From Bryoerythrophyllum caledonicum (Eukaryota; Streptophyta; Bryopsida; Pottiales; Pottiaceae), in the NCBI GenBank assembly GCA_963971425.1, contig OZ020524.1, forward strand, positions 1,831,773-1,895,772: DNA of 64,000 bases, read 5' to 3'. Below the pieces are notes generated by a model. The model worked only from the letters and a program-made list of their open reading frames with translations. It was not told where the DNA came from and made no database searches. How positions within the stretch are numbered: position 1 is the first letter of the stretch; each line of letters starts with the position of its first letter. Shown in pieces: positions 32,999-46,400 of the stretch. A program made the translations under genes and the position numbers.

Positions 32999-35900
32999 TC
33001 ATGGCTTAAATCGTACTAATTTTTTTACTTCCTTTGGCTTGGCATGGCCATTGCATTTGCACCCCAACACACCACTTGCATCTTCTTCCAAAACCTCATG
33101 TGAACCAACAGAACCAGTATAATATAGACATCCTTTTAAGTAATCGCTTGTTCTAGGCCTCCATTCCAAGCCATCAAGAACAACAAGATGCGATACTTGA
33201 CACATGGATAGTGGGAGCTTGGTGATGGAGGTGGTTCCCCAAATTCGCAGACCTTGCAGAGTTCTTAGTACCCCCATCGCCTCTATGCTTCCACAATTCG
33301 ATATTTCAAAATTCTCTAAGCTCTCCAATTGTGTGATGGAAGTCGGAAGCTTCTTTAAACTTGTACAATTTTCCAACATTAGAAACTCCAGTTGCAATAA
33401 AAGGCCGATACGGCTTGGGAGCTTTGTAATAGCCCAACAACTAACAAGGATCAGACATTTCATTCTTGCCAATGCACCCAAATTTTTTGGCAACCTCTTC
33501 ATGCGGTGGCAATTACTAAGCTCTAAGCGAATGAGCCACTTGAGATCACCAATAGAATTTGGGAGGTGTTCAAGCTTCTCACAATTTTTCATATTCAAGG
33601 TTTTTAGACTTGTCAAGAGCCCTATGGATTCTGGTAGCTCAATTAAAGCAATGTCACATATTTCAAGGACTCTAAGATTTGTAAGGCTTTCCAATGCACC
33701 ACTGCCAAGGAAGGACCCTACTTGACGTGAGGATTCAAGATGTCGTACCACACTCTGCCCTTCGTCAATATGAACATCCCTAAAAGCGGAGCGTTGAGAA
33801 TCAGGTCCAAGCTATAAATGTTGGAGGCTTGACAAACGCTCAATGGAAGATGGAATCTCTTCCAAAGATGTGCAACCATCTGCAAGAAAAACTTCCAAAT
33901 TTGATAAAGCACCAAGAGAATAAGGCAAAGTTTTCAAGGATCTACAACCATCTATATAGAGGTATTTGAGGACCTTGAGTTGACCAATAGAATCTGGGAT
34001 TGTCCTCAAGCTTTTGCAATTTTGCAAGGGTAGAAAATCAAGGTGTAACAATTGTCCCAAAAAATCAGGTAGCTTTGTAATGGATGTGCATCCATTCAAT
34101 ATAAGCCGCTTAAGATTAGGGCATGTAATACTATCAGGTAAAGTCTCCAAGTTGCTACAATCCCTTAAGTCGAGTTCCTTTAGTGCTTTGAGTTGACCAA
34201 TGAAATTCGGGAGTTTTTCGAGTTTTCTACACCCATTCAAGTCTAGATATTGTAGTTGTAACGATTGTCCAAGGAAATCAGGGAGCCTTGTCATGGATGT
34301 GCATCCCCTCAAATTGAGTGAATGTAAGTTGGGAAAGCCCTGCATACAAAATACAATAAAAGGTGAGATAACCTTTACATCTACATCCATGTGTAAAAAG
34401 TGAGGTGAAGGACTTTCTATGGCAAGTATTTTCTCCATTACAACCAAGAAATATCATTACTCTTTACTCCATTACTAAAGAGAAAATACTTGCCTTTATA
34501 AATTTCACAAATTTGTGGTTTAGTATATAGTTCATAAGCTCCAAACGAAAAGCACTCATGACTTTCATTGTTCATGCTATCATCTTAGATTCCATTCACA
34601 TGCCTTTAACTAAATTGAAATTACAAGCACTCTTGTCTAAATATTCACTACACACTAAAGTACAAACTTGATAGTTACAATACTTGCCTACATAATTTCT
34701 CCAAACTTTAAGTCCTTATAGTATACAATGTCCTCCACCAAAACACATCATCACCACTTTCATAGTTTATTTTTATTCTCATTCATTATGATACAATTCA
34801 TGTCCTAAAGCTTAGCTTTGCAAATAAATATCTCTTTAAAATTTGTGATACCATTTTGCAAATGAACACCACAATACATCAACTAAAAGTTTCCCTTCAC
34901 AACGTACCACAATATATCAACTAAAAGTTTCCCTTCACAACTTACAACAGTTAGACTGTATTAGATACAATTTCAATCAAAACATTGATGGCAAAGAAAA
35001 AGAATTTGCAATCAAAATTTCACATACCTCTTGCCTACCACTTGATTCCGTCCATATAGAAGCCAATTTTGTGCTACTAGATAGATCCAGAGATGTCAAT
35101 AGACTTAGACTGAGCCGTCCCGGTAATCTTTTCAATGGCATGCTTTTCCATTGCAACAACCGCAATTTCTTTGAAATGCATCCAAAGTCTCCATCCAATT
35201 TGCATCCATCCGGTAGTCGAAGAGCAAGTAGATTGGTCATCTTTCCAAAATCCTTTGCATTGAACTTCCGCTTTCCACATCCCACCATATTCAATCCTAT
35301 TACCTCAACTTTGTCCTGCGACCAAAAGACAAACCAAAACCTCATAATGAAATGAATGGCATACAAATCAATACCACTATGCTCATACATCAAATAATAC
35401 ACAACCTAAGAATAAAATCTCATCAAATCCCCTATCCATATGTTTGGCCAAACCAAAAAAATGAAAGAAACACACTCTCATCCATAGCATGACACAACCT
35501 ACCTCATCCACCATAAAGTCATCATTTGTAAGGTGTCGTCTCGCATTCATTGCAATCCTTTGGCCCAACTCCCGCAACAACCCATGCACTTTGAATATGC
35601 CCTTTGCATAAACCAAATTCTTGTTGACAAGATTGCGGAGTGAGGTGTACGGTGTCACAAAACCAACATAACCTCGAGAGTGCTTGCAACTCTCCCAATA
35701 TGCAAAGGCTTCTTCAACACTATGAGCATCAAACAAACATGTAATGTCCATAAACATGAGCTTCTCAGATGCATTCAATCTCTCATAGCTCCATCTCAAC
35801 ACTCCCATCACATCTTCGCATGCTCGCAATGCACATGTTGCCTCCACCCAAATTGTCTCTCGATCTCCATCCAATCTCTTGTCAAACAAGCTTGATCCCA

Positions 35901-37276
35901 TCACCTTTAGTGCAAGCGGCAAGCCACCACATGCTTCCACAACACTCTTCGCTACGTCTTTGTAGTCTATTGGAGCATCTTTGGAATGAAAGGCATGCAA
36001 GTTGAAAAGCATATTGGCATCTTCAACACCCAATTCGGACATCTCAAATATGAAATGTTCACTTGCTTTATCTACAAAATTGTTGACTACACTTTGATCA
36101 CGAGATGTCACAATGATGCGGCTACCAGGGCAAAGCACCCCAAAGGAAGGTACAAGTTCTTGGAATTGCCCCAGGCTATGAATGTCGTCAATAACAATGA
36201 AGACCGGGCCAAGCGTAGATACTCTTTGAAACAATGTGCCATATCTTGAGCCTTTGTCTTGTGTGCGAAGCAAATCCCACAACAATTGCTCTTGCAAGTT
36301 GCTATGCCATCTCGGTCGCACTTGCACATCCAAAGATGAACAATCTTGATGAACCTCCAAGAAGGTCATGAACTTGAACTCAGTGGTACCTGCATAATGG
36401 TTGTAGATTTCCCTTGCAAGAGTGGTCTTTCCAACCCCACCCACTCCTACCAACCCCAACAATCCAACTCCATAACCCATGCTTCTCAATACCTCAATGC
36501 ATGCATGGGTTGGACCCTCCAGTCCCACTCTACACTCGTCCACCTCAACTGGCTCGTTCGAAGGAGTAAGACGTGTAACTTCATTCACCACCTCCCGCTT
36601 CAGCCTCGCTTCATCACTACACAAGACATCAATTATGATGGCAGACGCAATCATTTTCCTCATAAAAGATGCAAGCATGCAGAAACCTCTTTACGGTACT
36701 AACTAGGTGTCCTTGCAACTTTAAGATATATGACAAATTACAATATGCACTTGGTTGTTGCCTCTGAATGTGGAAAGGACATTGAGGCACTCACCTTTTG
36801 TAATCAGCCAAGCGGAAACCCGTTCGCTCCGCCAGGACCGCAAGCGCATCTCTCCACTTTTGCAATTTCCTCGCGCTTCTCCCCCGCTCCTTGTGTCTCT
36901 TAAAAGCCTCCGCGAACGGTCCATTCTCCACCCACCGCAAGTCCACGGGCTCCACACCGTAGAACACCGGAATCACCGGTTTGCCGCTCTTTATCATGGC
37001 CACCAGCTCTTTCAAGCAGTACTTGGACTCCGCATAGCCCGGAGACACGATCGCGATGTGCACTTTGGCCGTAGCCAAAGCCTGATCGATGGACTCAAGG
37101 GCGGGATTGCTTTTCCGAAGAGACTTGACGTCTAGAAACGGACGAAAGCCTGCACTCAGGAGCGCATCCTCCAGATGCGCCACGAACGTGGCTTTCACAT
37201 CAGGCCCACGGTGGTTCAGAAACACGTCGAACTCCTCCGCTGCCGAACCACTCGCTCCGGCTTCAAAATCGTTCAT
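32999..37276 (-). pseudogene. TIR-NBS-LRR, copy B, single nonsense codon in LRR exon
   Basis: Exons 37276-36795, 36616-35503, 35315-35028 and 34339-32999, same structure and exon lengths as copy A. TIR, P-loop, kinase-2, RNBS-B, GLPLAL and the VHG motif are all present; RNBS-B reads PGSRIIVTSR after a Gly-to-Cys change. The only break is a TAG at 33812-33814, where sister copies have ATT or TTG codons (QHL* against RHLIL and QHLLL). The frame resumes cleanly to the shared C-terminal stop. As it stands it would give about 803 residues ending within the LRRs. It could be a recent pseudogene or a truncated expressed receptor. Confidence 0.85.
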
Positions 37277-37402
37277 TGCGAAAAGCCACCAGATCTAGAT
37301 CCCTACTGCAGACGTGTTGGACGTTATGTCCACTCCAGTCATGTGCTTCTCAAACGCCTCAGCAAAACAGCCAGCATACCGGGGTCTCGAGTGACCAGCT
37401 CC

Positions 37403-37850
37403 CACCAGTCGGTCAGTCACCACTAACCTGCATCGAACTGAACCGCCGCCATAACAGACCATGAACACTTGGTTTCCAACAGTGGGCAAGAAGTGAGCAC
37501 CAGTCGATCAGCTCCGCTAACCTGCGTCAGACTAGATCGACCGGCATCGCAGACATCGAAAATCTGGTTATCAACATGGAAAAACTAGGCAGCCAGTCAC
37601 CACTACCCTGCATCGAACTGAATCGCCATAGCAGACACCGAAAACTTGTCGCCACAAAGTGCGCACCAGTCGATCACTTTCGCTAACGTGCTTCAACTAG
37701 ATCGGCATCGCACACATCAAAATTCTGGTTGTCAACAAGTGAGCACTAAGTAGCTTCGGCCACTACCCTGCGTCAAACAGATTCGCTATTTCAGACAACG
37801 ATGATCTGTTTTCAGCAACTGGCATGGAGTATGCACCAGTCAGTTTCTGC
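37403..37850. repeat. Degenerate minisatellite upstream of TNL B
   Basis: Collinear copy of the unit A minisatellite, nearly identical and with the same unit count. Confidence 0.75.
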
Positions 37851-38001
37851 CTCCTCTCATGTCAAGCGGAATCTGTTTCCAGAAGATTACCACTTTCATC
37901 ATACTCAAACTCTACTTCTGGACACAATACTTCTAGGTCCCCCAGGCACCATGGCTTAGTACCACACTACAAGGATCATCTGTTCGACATTAGGGTACTC
38001 T

Positions 38002-38158
38002 AGTGGTCCACAGAAGTCCAAGCTACAGTGTTCGGATTAGTTCAACCGTCCGACGGCTTTGACTGGTTCCGGTTCGTGTACTGCACGTCTCCTTAGTTGT
38101 GGTGGTGATGAAGCGGGGTGTTTTCAGACAAGTTACGTGGCCCGATCTTGCAGGCTTG
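38002..38158. repeat. Spacer direct repeat, first copy, B-C spacer
   Basis: Equivalent of 26157-26312; partner at 40121-40286. Confidence 0.75.
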
Positions 38159-38422
38159 AGAATTGGCCCGAGGTTGTCTGGTTCTGCAGACAACGGCCTT
38201 CAGGCGGCCACCGTAAAGAGCCATGTCGTCGCATAAACTGCAGCCATGTTGGACTATTAATTGCTTGCCAATGGCCCACTTCGGTACTGATTCAATTCAG
38301 TACAGTCGTTCATCTGTATCTTTCAGGAGATAAGGTTGTCTGCAACACAATTATGTACCATTTCTTGAACAGTGTTGTTTCTTAGTGGTATTGACAATGG
38401 TTTCAATGATCAAGAACTTAAC

Positions 38423-38702
38423 GGATTTGCCGAAATACCCCGGTTGAGCGTTGCACCAAGCCTCAGGCTCGGCAGGGTGAGAGAGGGTAGGGACAAAACG
38501 GGCCCCTATTTTTGTATTGGAGGGGGTCCCTATTTCATCCAAGGGAGTGTCTCCGCAAGTAATATGGGGCCGCAGGCCCCAATTTGGAAAAAGAAAAACC
38601 AAAAAAAGTCTCTAGGACCCTAAAACGGGCAGGGCCAGAAAAATGGACCCACCCGAGGCTGAGGTTTGGTGCAATGCTCGACCGGGGTCAATAAAGTGAT
38701 CC
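38423..38702. mobile_element. 280-bp palindromic MITE, B-C spacer
   Basis: Same insertion as in the A-B spacer, with GAACTTAAC at 38414-38422 and 38703-38711. Inherited by duplication, not a separate insertion. Confidence 0.75.
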
Positions 38703-38710
38703 GAACTTAA

Positions 38711-39804
38711 CCCCTAAATGCAAAAAGTCCCGAGGTGGGCTTCTAGTGATTTTGGGTAGCTTACATTGGTGTCAAGTTAGATCAAGAATTTTTGAAATTT
38801 TTATCATAGATGCGATTAAGTGATAGCTTCACGGGGAAAAAATTTCTTGAAACAAATACACAAAACTAAAGTTACTGAGGTTTCAAGTTTTAATTGTAGA
38901 GTGAGGGCAAGGCCAAGGTGCTCTAGAGTATGAATAGTACCACTATAGAGCTGAGTAGTGCACCTTTTTGTGGTGTGTAGCAATGAAGGAAAGTTCTTGG
39001 CAACCTTCATTGTTTTTACTTAAAAACACATAGAAATGAAGGATTTAGCTTTTATTCAAAAATATATATTCTATTAATAGAAGAAGGCATGATAGTTCTT
39101 TCAACCGTTTGGATTTTAGATCCAAGAAATTTTATTCTATTTAAAAGATAAATCTGCTTTCCTAATTATTTGATACTTTCTATACCCCTCTTTATTGCAT
39201 GTTTTTTTTTCTTATCCTATCCGCCTCCATTACTTGTGAATTTTTGCGAGCAATGATGTAACAAAAGGTAGAATATAGATCCATAAAATTTATGCAATGT
39301 GTAATGGAAAAGTATGCTAATATCTTGAGTCAAAGTATGTTGACCCTATTTGCACAGGAAAGAGAAAATCCACACTGCACATTTCAAACATTGCATGTAT
39401 TCCACAATTTGTGCGGCCAAAGTTTATGAAATTTTTTGAGTATCACCTCGTAGTAGTTGAATTGAAGATCCTACAATCCAGTATTTGATTTGAAAATAGT
39501 AAAAAGTTGTTTCAATCAATCTTGCAACGTCACATCATAGAAGGACAGTTTTGAAGTGTTTTTGGTGTAAAACTTGGTCCCCGCACATGATTGAGAATTT
39601 GGTTCAGAATTTGGTTCAGAATTGGGCAAACCCGCACATGGTTCAGAATTTCCCGCACGAAGGGCGGTTATGGGAAAATTTTGTGAAGATATACCATGTC
39701 AAGGGACGAATTTCAATAAAGTACCCCGAAAAGCAGGGATCCGGTCCCTGAAAACTGCAGTCTCGGTGCATGTGTGGGGACCAATTGTCAGAGAGTTTTA
39801 GGGG
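38711..39804. mobile_element. Possible TTAA-type non-autonomous element, B-C spacer
   Basis: Sister of 26866-28044, with small internal deletions near 39550-39710. Ends TTAA-CCCCTAAATGC and GTTTTAGGGG-TTCA. Confidence 0.4.
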
Positions 39805-40120
39805 TTCAGACAATTTGTTAATCTAGATGATACAATCTCAATAAAAGAAAAACAAGCTGAAAGCAGGAAAAGAAATCAGAAAGATGACGATTGTCCACTT
39901 CATCATTGAAGTTACTGCAGTCTGCAGCCAGAGTAACTGAAGAAGATGCTACCGTGGTCAAAACTCCATGTGCAGATCAGTGTTTTACTAATTGAAATTG
40001 AGAAAGTCTGATCTACTACATATCATGACAAATCATTAGAGAAATTCATGAGACTTTTCACTTAACCCCTACACTTTAAAAGGACAATAGTCCCCACTGG
40101 GGACTACTTGTCTCAGTCAA

Positions 40121-40286
40121 AGTGGTCCACGGAAGTCCGAGTTGCTACAATGTTCTAATTAGTTCCACCGTCCGACAGCTTTGACTGGTTCCAGTTCGTA
40201 TATAGTACTGCAAGTCTCCTTGGTTGTGGTGGTGATGAAAGCGGTGTGCTTACAGACAAGTTACGTGGCCTGATCTTGAAGCCCTA
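40121..40286. repeat. Spacer direct repeat, second copy, B-C spacer
   Basis: Partner of 38002-38158. Just right of the empty TA site (40105-40106) of the 560-bp MITE. A tandem 32-bp duplication (CAATGTCATAGAGTTTCACC...) follows at about 40378-40444 and is absent from the A-B spacer. Confidence 0.75.
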
Positions 40287-40579
40287 GTACATATTATAAC
40301 AAATCGTTTTGGAGTGATCAATACAAACAACTCTTTACACTTGAGATAAGGTCCTTTGTATCAAGCGGTACCTCCTTCAATGTCATAGAGTTTCACCAAC
40401 AAAATATCCTTCAATGTCATAGAGTTTCACCAACAAAATATCCTTCAGTGCCTAGGTGGTCACAATGTGGTCACTCTATGCTTAAAACTTCAATGGACAT
40501 GAGGTACATGAGGAACTAGATTCTCAATACATGTGGATTAACATTCATAAATTTCATTGGTTGTGGCACCAGATTGGTA

Positions 40580-41105
40580 CACTATGATTATGTTTAGTGT
40601 AGTATACACTAAAAGCAAACCCATACACCACTTGCGAACAAGGCATGTAGTGTAGTGACATTACCATACACTAAATGCAAACTACTACACTATTTGTCAA
40701 TTCTAGTGAAGATGTCAAAATCAATTTTTCGAGGTGTGTACATGTAGTGTATCAATAATAGAAGTAAGAAAAAGTTCCAGCAATCAAGGGCTATTAGAGT
40801 ATCTTATTAGCGACTTTCAAATGGTCATAACTCATTCACGTTTTATCCAAATTGGACATATGAGGTGTTTATTGGCATTCATAGAAAATGTAGATGCCAA
40901 TAAACACCTCATATGCCTAATTTTGTTACAACGTGAGTGAGTTATGCCCATTTGAAAGTCGCAAATGAGGAGAAGCATGGTGTCTGTGAACCGTAGGTGT
41001 ACATTAATGACATTGGTGACGTACACTATTTGTCAACTCATTTACAAATAGTGTACTAGGGCAAGTACACTATTCGTAACACCACACTAAACATAAATAT
41101 TAGTG
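40580..41105. mobile_element. Internally deleted pogo-family element, unit C (526 bp)
   Basis: Flanked by TA (40578-40579, 41106-41107). Same site and flanks as in units A and B, reduced to termini plus the long palindrome (about 40812-40965). Lacks the TTAA element present in B. Confidence 0.8.
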
Positions 41106-41191
41106 TAGTGTGACGATTGCTATTTACACGACGAGGGCGTGAGCAGTTGATTGAAGGAGGACTGCTGGCACTCGTAAAGTAGCGGTGGTTT

Positions 41192-43127
41192 GTGGTTGCA
41201 GAAACACGGATTGAGGATATGGTTGACGACGGAGGCCTGCATCCGGAGAGATGCATATTAGTTACGGGCGGAGCGGGGTACACCGGCAGCCATGCTTCGC
41301 TGCAACTGTTACTGGATGGATATAAGGTCGTCGTTATGGACAACGTTGTAAATTCGTGTGAGGAAGCCATTCGGAGAGTTGTGGCTCTTGCTGGAAAGCA
41401 AGGGAAAAATCTCTCATTTCACAAGGTATATGAATGTTGCCCTCTGTGATGTGCTCTGTAATAATTTCTGTCACATGTAATCATTCCTCATCATTGCTAC
41501 CAGGAGCTCCGATTTTTACAATCCTTTTTTCCTAATTTATTCTTGAACGTCTCGTCCTCATTGTGGTCTAATACAAGTGTTTCGCTACGAATTGAAGCTT
41601 TCGAAACGTGTAGATGTTGTATTGTAGATTTATTGTAGATGTTTTATTGACCTGATGTTTTATTGAGAATTAGCTGTATAAAATTCTAACAATTGAAATA
41701 TTTTAGACCTATGGATGTCTGACTGGGGATGATCAATTCATGCAGATTCGATGCTGTGGTTCATTTCGCTGCTTTGAAGGCAGTTGGAGAGAGCTGTGCA
41801 AAACCTTTGCCTTACTATATCATCAATGTACTTGGAACGTTGAATCTTTTGGATGTTATGACCGCTCGCAACTGCAAGAAGGTCTAATTTCACTGACTCT
41901 AACCTACCATCTTTTGTAGATTCTTCCGACTTCCATTAATTTCGTTTTGCATCTTATGATAAAGGCCTTTGAAGAAGTTAAGATATACACTGCGAGTCTC
42001 GGTTCAGAACACTCTTCAGAATGCTAATCGAGTGATGTAGATAACTTGGTTTACAAGTGATTGTTGTCTGCTATGATGAACGAGACATTTAACACTGGGT
42101 TTTCTTAATATTAAGCGCTTTGCAGAAATTCGGTCCATAGAATACATGTTCCTTTGTCTTCCGGAATTGGAATTGTTCTCCGGCCTTTCTTCTTTGCTGC
42201 TGTACTGAATAGATGTTGTACTTGCTGTTGCAGTTGGTGTTTTCATCTTCAGCGACTGTTTATGGACAACCGGAGAGCGTTCCAGTCACAGAGGAATCCC
42301 GTCTTTCTGTCTTGAATCCGTATGGCCGCACCAAGGTGCGACGTATGTTGTTAAGTGAACACCTCGTGATGAGGCAGGAATGGATTATGTCAGATCTGGT
42401 AAAAAACTCTTCTATTCATCGAGTAACTTGTCCTTGGTGAACATCCTTTGTGTCAATGCTCTACAGCTTCAAGTTGAAGACATGATGCGCGACATTGCTG
42501 CTGCGGATCCAGAGTGGAGGACCATAGTTTTGCGGTATTTCAATCCTGTGGGAGCTCACCCGAGTGGCCGCCTGGGAGAGGACCCGCTAGGTGTTCCAAA
42601 CAATTTGATGCCCTTTGTGCAGCAGGTGGCTGTAGGCAGAAGGAAAGAGCTGACTGTTAATGGCAACGATTACGACACGAAGGATGGCACGGGGGTACGT
42701 ATAAGATCTTAACATATGAAATAAGAAATTATGTGAATTCTTGTTTGCCTTTGCATTTGTAATTACGCAACTGAGGCTGAGCAGTGCTATGAGTAATACG
42801 TTTATTATCTTTGAAGATGATAGCGTCTGTTATTCTGAAACTATATGCATTGATTATACTGTTGGATTCTCCAGGTTCGTGATTACATTCACGTGCAGGA
42901 TCTGGCTACTGAACACAGCGCCACCCTCCAGAAGTTGTTCACAACTCCTGACATAGGTGCACTTAGAATTTTATATCACGTCTTGCCCTTGTTGTCCTGG
43001 ATAGCTGACGTTTTCTTTACTGACATTGTTTCGTGGATCTTCAGGATGTACTGCTTACAATCTGGGAACTAGGAAGGGGACCTCTGTGTTTGAAATCGTT
43101 TCTGCATTCGAGAAGGCTGCAGGATTG
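41192..43127 (+). pseudogene. UGE: UDP-glucose 4-epimerase pseudogene, unit C
   Basis: Exons: 1, 41192-41425 (ATG 41219); 3, 41746-41881; 4, 42234-42335; 5, 42467-42694; 6, 42875-42956; 7, 43045-43127. Like B it keeps an open exon 1 but lacks exon 2. Further changes: the conserved [10 protein letters not shown] motif in exon 7 reads [10 protein letters not shown], and exon 5 has NGNDYD for YGNDND. The catalytic SSSATVYG and YGRTK blocks are retained. It stops after exon 7 like the other copies. Its exon 7 ends GLG-GTAAGT as in D, where A and B have GAAT. Convergent with TNL C. Confidence 0.85.
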
Positions 43128-43447
43128 GTAAGTATACTTTGGACTGTACGTATCATCTGATAATCTACAGACGAAAATCACTTATATATACTGAATTCGT
43201 GGGGAGATTTTACAACACTCTTCATTTTTGGACTTTGCATACTGTAGATTTAGTTGAATATGGCATCCAACCTTTTCGACTCGTATATATTTTCACTTCT
43301 ACACGTTTCAGATCATCCATTTTCACACAAGAACAAACAGAGCAAATATTTCCACAAAGAATGAATATTACATCATATTGATCATGACCTATCTACAATA
43401 CGACAAATTTGGCAACAACTGGAGGAACTCTATTTCGCTGCATTTCT

Positions 43448-46400
43448 TCATGGCTTAAATCGTACTAAGGTTTTTACTTCCTTTGGCTCGGCATGGTTAT
43501 CAAATATGTACCCCAACACACCACTTGCATCTTCTTCCAAAACCTCATGTGAACCAATAGAATCAGTATAACATAGAAATCCTTTTAAGTAATCTTTTGT
43601 TGTAGGGCTCCATTCCAAGCCATCAAGAACAACAAGATGCGATACTTGACACATGGATAGTGGGAGCTTGGTGATGGAGGTGGTTCCCCAAATTCGCAGA
43701 CCTTGCAAAGTTCTTAGTACCCCCATCGCCTCTATGCTTCCACAATTCGATATTGCAAAATTCTCTAAGCTCTCCAATTGTGTGATGGAAGTCGGAAGCT
43801 TCTTCAAACTTGTACAATTTTCCAACATTAGAAACTCCAGTTGCAATAAAAGGCCGATACGGCTTGGGAGCTTTGTAATAGCCCAACAACTAACAAGGAT
43901 CAGACATTTCATTCTTGCCAATGCACCCAGATTTTTTGGCAACCTCTTCATGCGGTGGCAATTTCTAAGCTCTAAGCGAATGAGCAACTTGAGATCACCA
44001 ATAGAATTTGGGAGGTGTTCAAGCTTCACACAATTTATCATATTCAAGGTTTCTAGACTTGTCAAGAGCCTTATGGATTCAGGTAGCTCAATCATAGCAA
44101 TGTCACATATTTCAAGGACTCCAAGATTTGTAAGGCTTTCCAATGCACCACTGCCAAGGAAGGACCCTACTTGACGTGAAGATTCAAGATGTCGTACCAC
44201 ACTCGGCCCTTCGTCGATATAACCATCATTCAAAGTGGAGTGTTGAGAATCAAGTCCAAGCAATAAATGTTGGAGGCTTGATAAAGCACCTAGAGAATAA
44301 GGCAAAGTTTTCAAGGATCTACAACCATCTAAATAGAGGTTTTTGACGACCTTGAGTTGACCAATAGAATCTGGGATTGTCCTCAAGCTTTTGCAATCTT
44401 GCAAGGATAGAATACCAAGGTGTAAAAATTGTCCCAAAAATTCAGGTAGCTTTGTAATGGATGTTCATCCATTGAATGTAAGCTGCATAAGATTAGGGCA
44501 TGTCATACTATCAGGCAAAGTCTCCAAGTTGCTACAATCCCATAAGTCGAGTACCTTTAGTGCTTTGAGTTTACCAATGCAATTCGAGAGTTTCTCCAAT
44601 TTTCTACACCCATTCAAGTCTAGATATTGTAGTTGTAACGATTGTCCAAGGAAATCAGGGAGCCTTGTCATGGATGTGCATCCCCTCAAATTGAGTGAAT
44701 GTAAGTTGGTAAAGCCCTGCATACAAAATACAATAAAAGGTGAGATAACCTTTACATCTACATCCATGTGTAAAAAGCGAGGTGAAGGACTTTCTATGGC
44801 AAGTATTTTCTCCATTACAACCAAGAAGAAATATCATTACTCTTTATTCCATTACTAAAGAGAAAATACTTGCCTACATAAATTTCACAAATTTGTGGTT
44901 TAGTATATAGTTCTTAAGCTCCAAACGAAAAGCACTCATGACTTTCATTGTTCATGTTATCATCTGAGATTCCATTCACATGCCTTTAACTAAATTGAAA
45001 TTACAAGCACTCTTGTCTAAATATTCACTACACACTAAAGTACAAACTTGATAGTTACAATACTTGCCTACATAATTTCTCCAAACTTTAAGTCCTTATA
45101 GTATACAATGTCCTCCACCAAAACACATCATCACCACTTTCATAGTTTATTTTTATTCTCATTCATTATGATACAATTCATGTCCTAAAGCTTAGCTTTG
45201 CAAATAAATATCTCTTTAAAATTTGTGATAACATTTTGCAAATGAACACCACAATACATCAAGTAAAAGTTTCCCTGCACAACGTACCACAATATATCAA
45301 CTAAAAGTTTCCCTTCACAACTTACAACAGTTAGACTGTATTAGATACAATTTCAATCAAAACATTGATGGCAAAGAAAAAGAATTTGCAATCAAAATTT
45401 TACATACCTCTTGCCTACCACTTGATTCCGTCCATATGGAAGCCAATTTTGTGCTACTAGATAGATCCAGAGATGTCAATAGACTTAAACTGAACCCCGC
45501 CGGTAATCTTTTCAATGGCATACTTCTCCATTGCAACAACCGCAATTTCTTTGAAATGCATCCAAAGTCTCCATCTAATTTGCATCCATCCGGTAGTCGA
45601 AGAGCAAGTAGATTGGTCATCTTTCCAAAATCCTTTGCATTGAACTTCTGTTTTCCACATCCCACCATATTCAATCCTATTACCTCAACTTTGTCCTGCA
45701 ACCAAAAGACAAACCAAAACCTCATAATGAAATGAATGGCATACAAGACAATACCACTATGCTCATACATCAAATAATACACCACCTAAGCATAAAATCT
45801 CATCAAATCCCCTATCCATATGTTGGCCAAACCAAAAAGATGAAAGAAACACACTCTCATCCATAGCATGACACAACCTACCTCATCCACCATAAAGTCA
45901 TCATTTGTAAGGTGTCGTCTCGCATTCATTGCAATCCTTTGGCCCAACTCCCGCAACAACCCATGCACTTTGAATATGCCCTTTGCATAAACCAAATTCT
46001 TGTTGACAAGATTGCGTAGTGAGGTATACGGTGTCACAAAACCAACATAACCTCGAGAGTGCTTGCAACTCTCCCAATATGCAAAGGCTTCTTCAACACT
46101 ATGAGCATCAAACAAACATGTAATGTCCATAAACATGAGCTTCTCAGATGCATTCAATCTCTCATAGCTCCATCTCAACACTCCCATCACATCTTCGCAT
46201 GCTCGCAATGCACATATTGCTTCCACCCAAATTGTCTCTCGATCTCCATCCAATCTCTTGTCAAACAAGCTTGATCCCATCACCTTTAGTGCAAGCGGCA
46301 AACCACCACATGCTTCCACAACACTCTTCGCTACGTCTTTGTAGTCTATTGGAGCATCTTTGGAATGAAAGGCATGCAAGTTGAAAAGCATATTGGCATC

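Noticed and set aside
43045-43127. An in-frame stop (AACTAGG) in UGE copy C exon 7
   Set aside because: In the exon frame it reads ACT AGG, a Gly-to-Arg change, not a stop.
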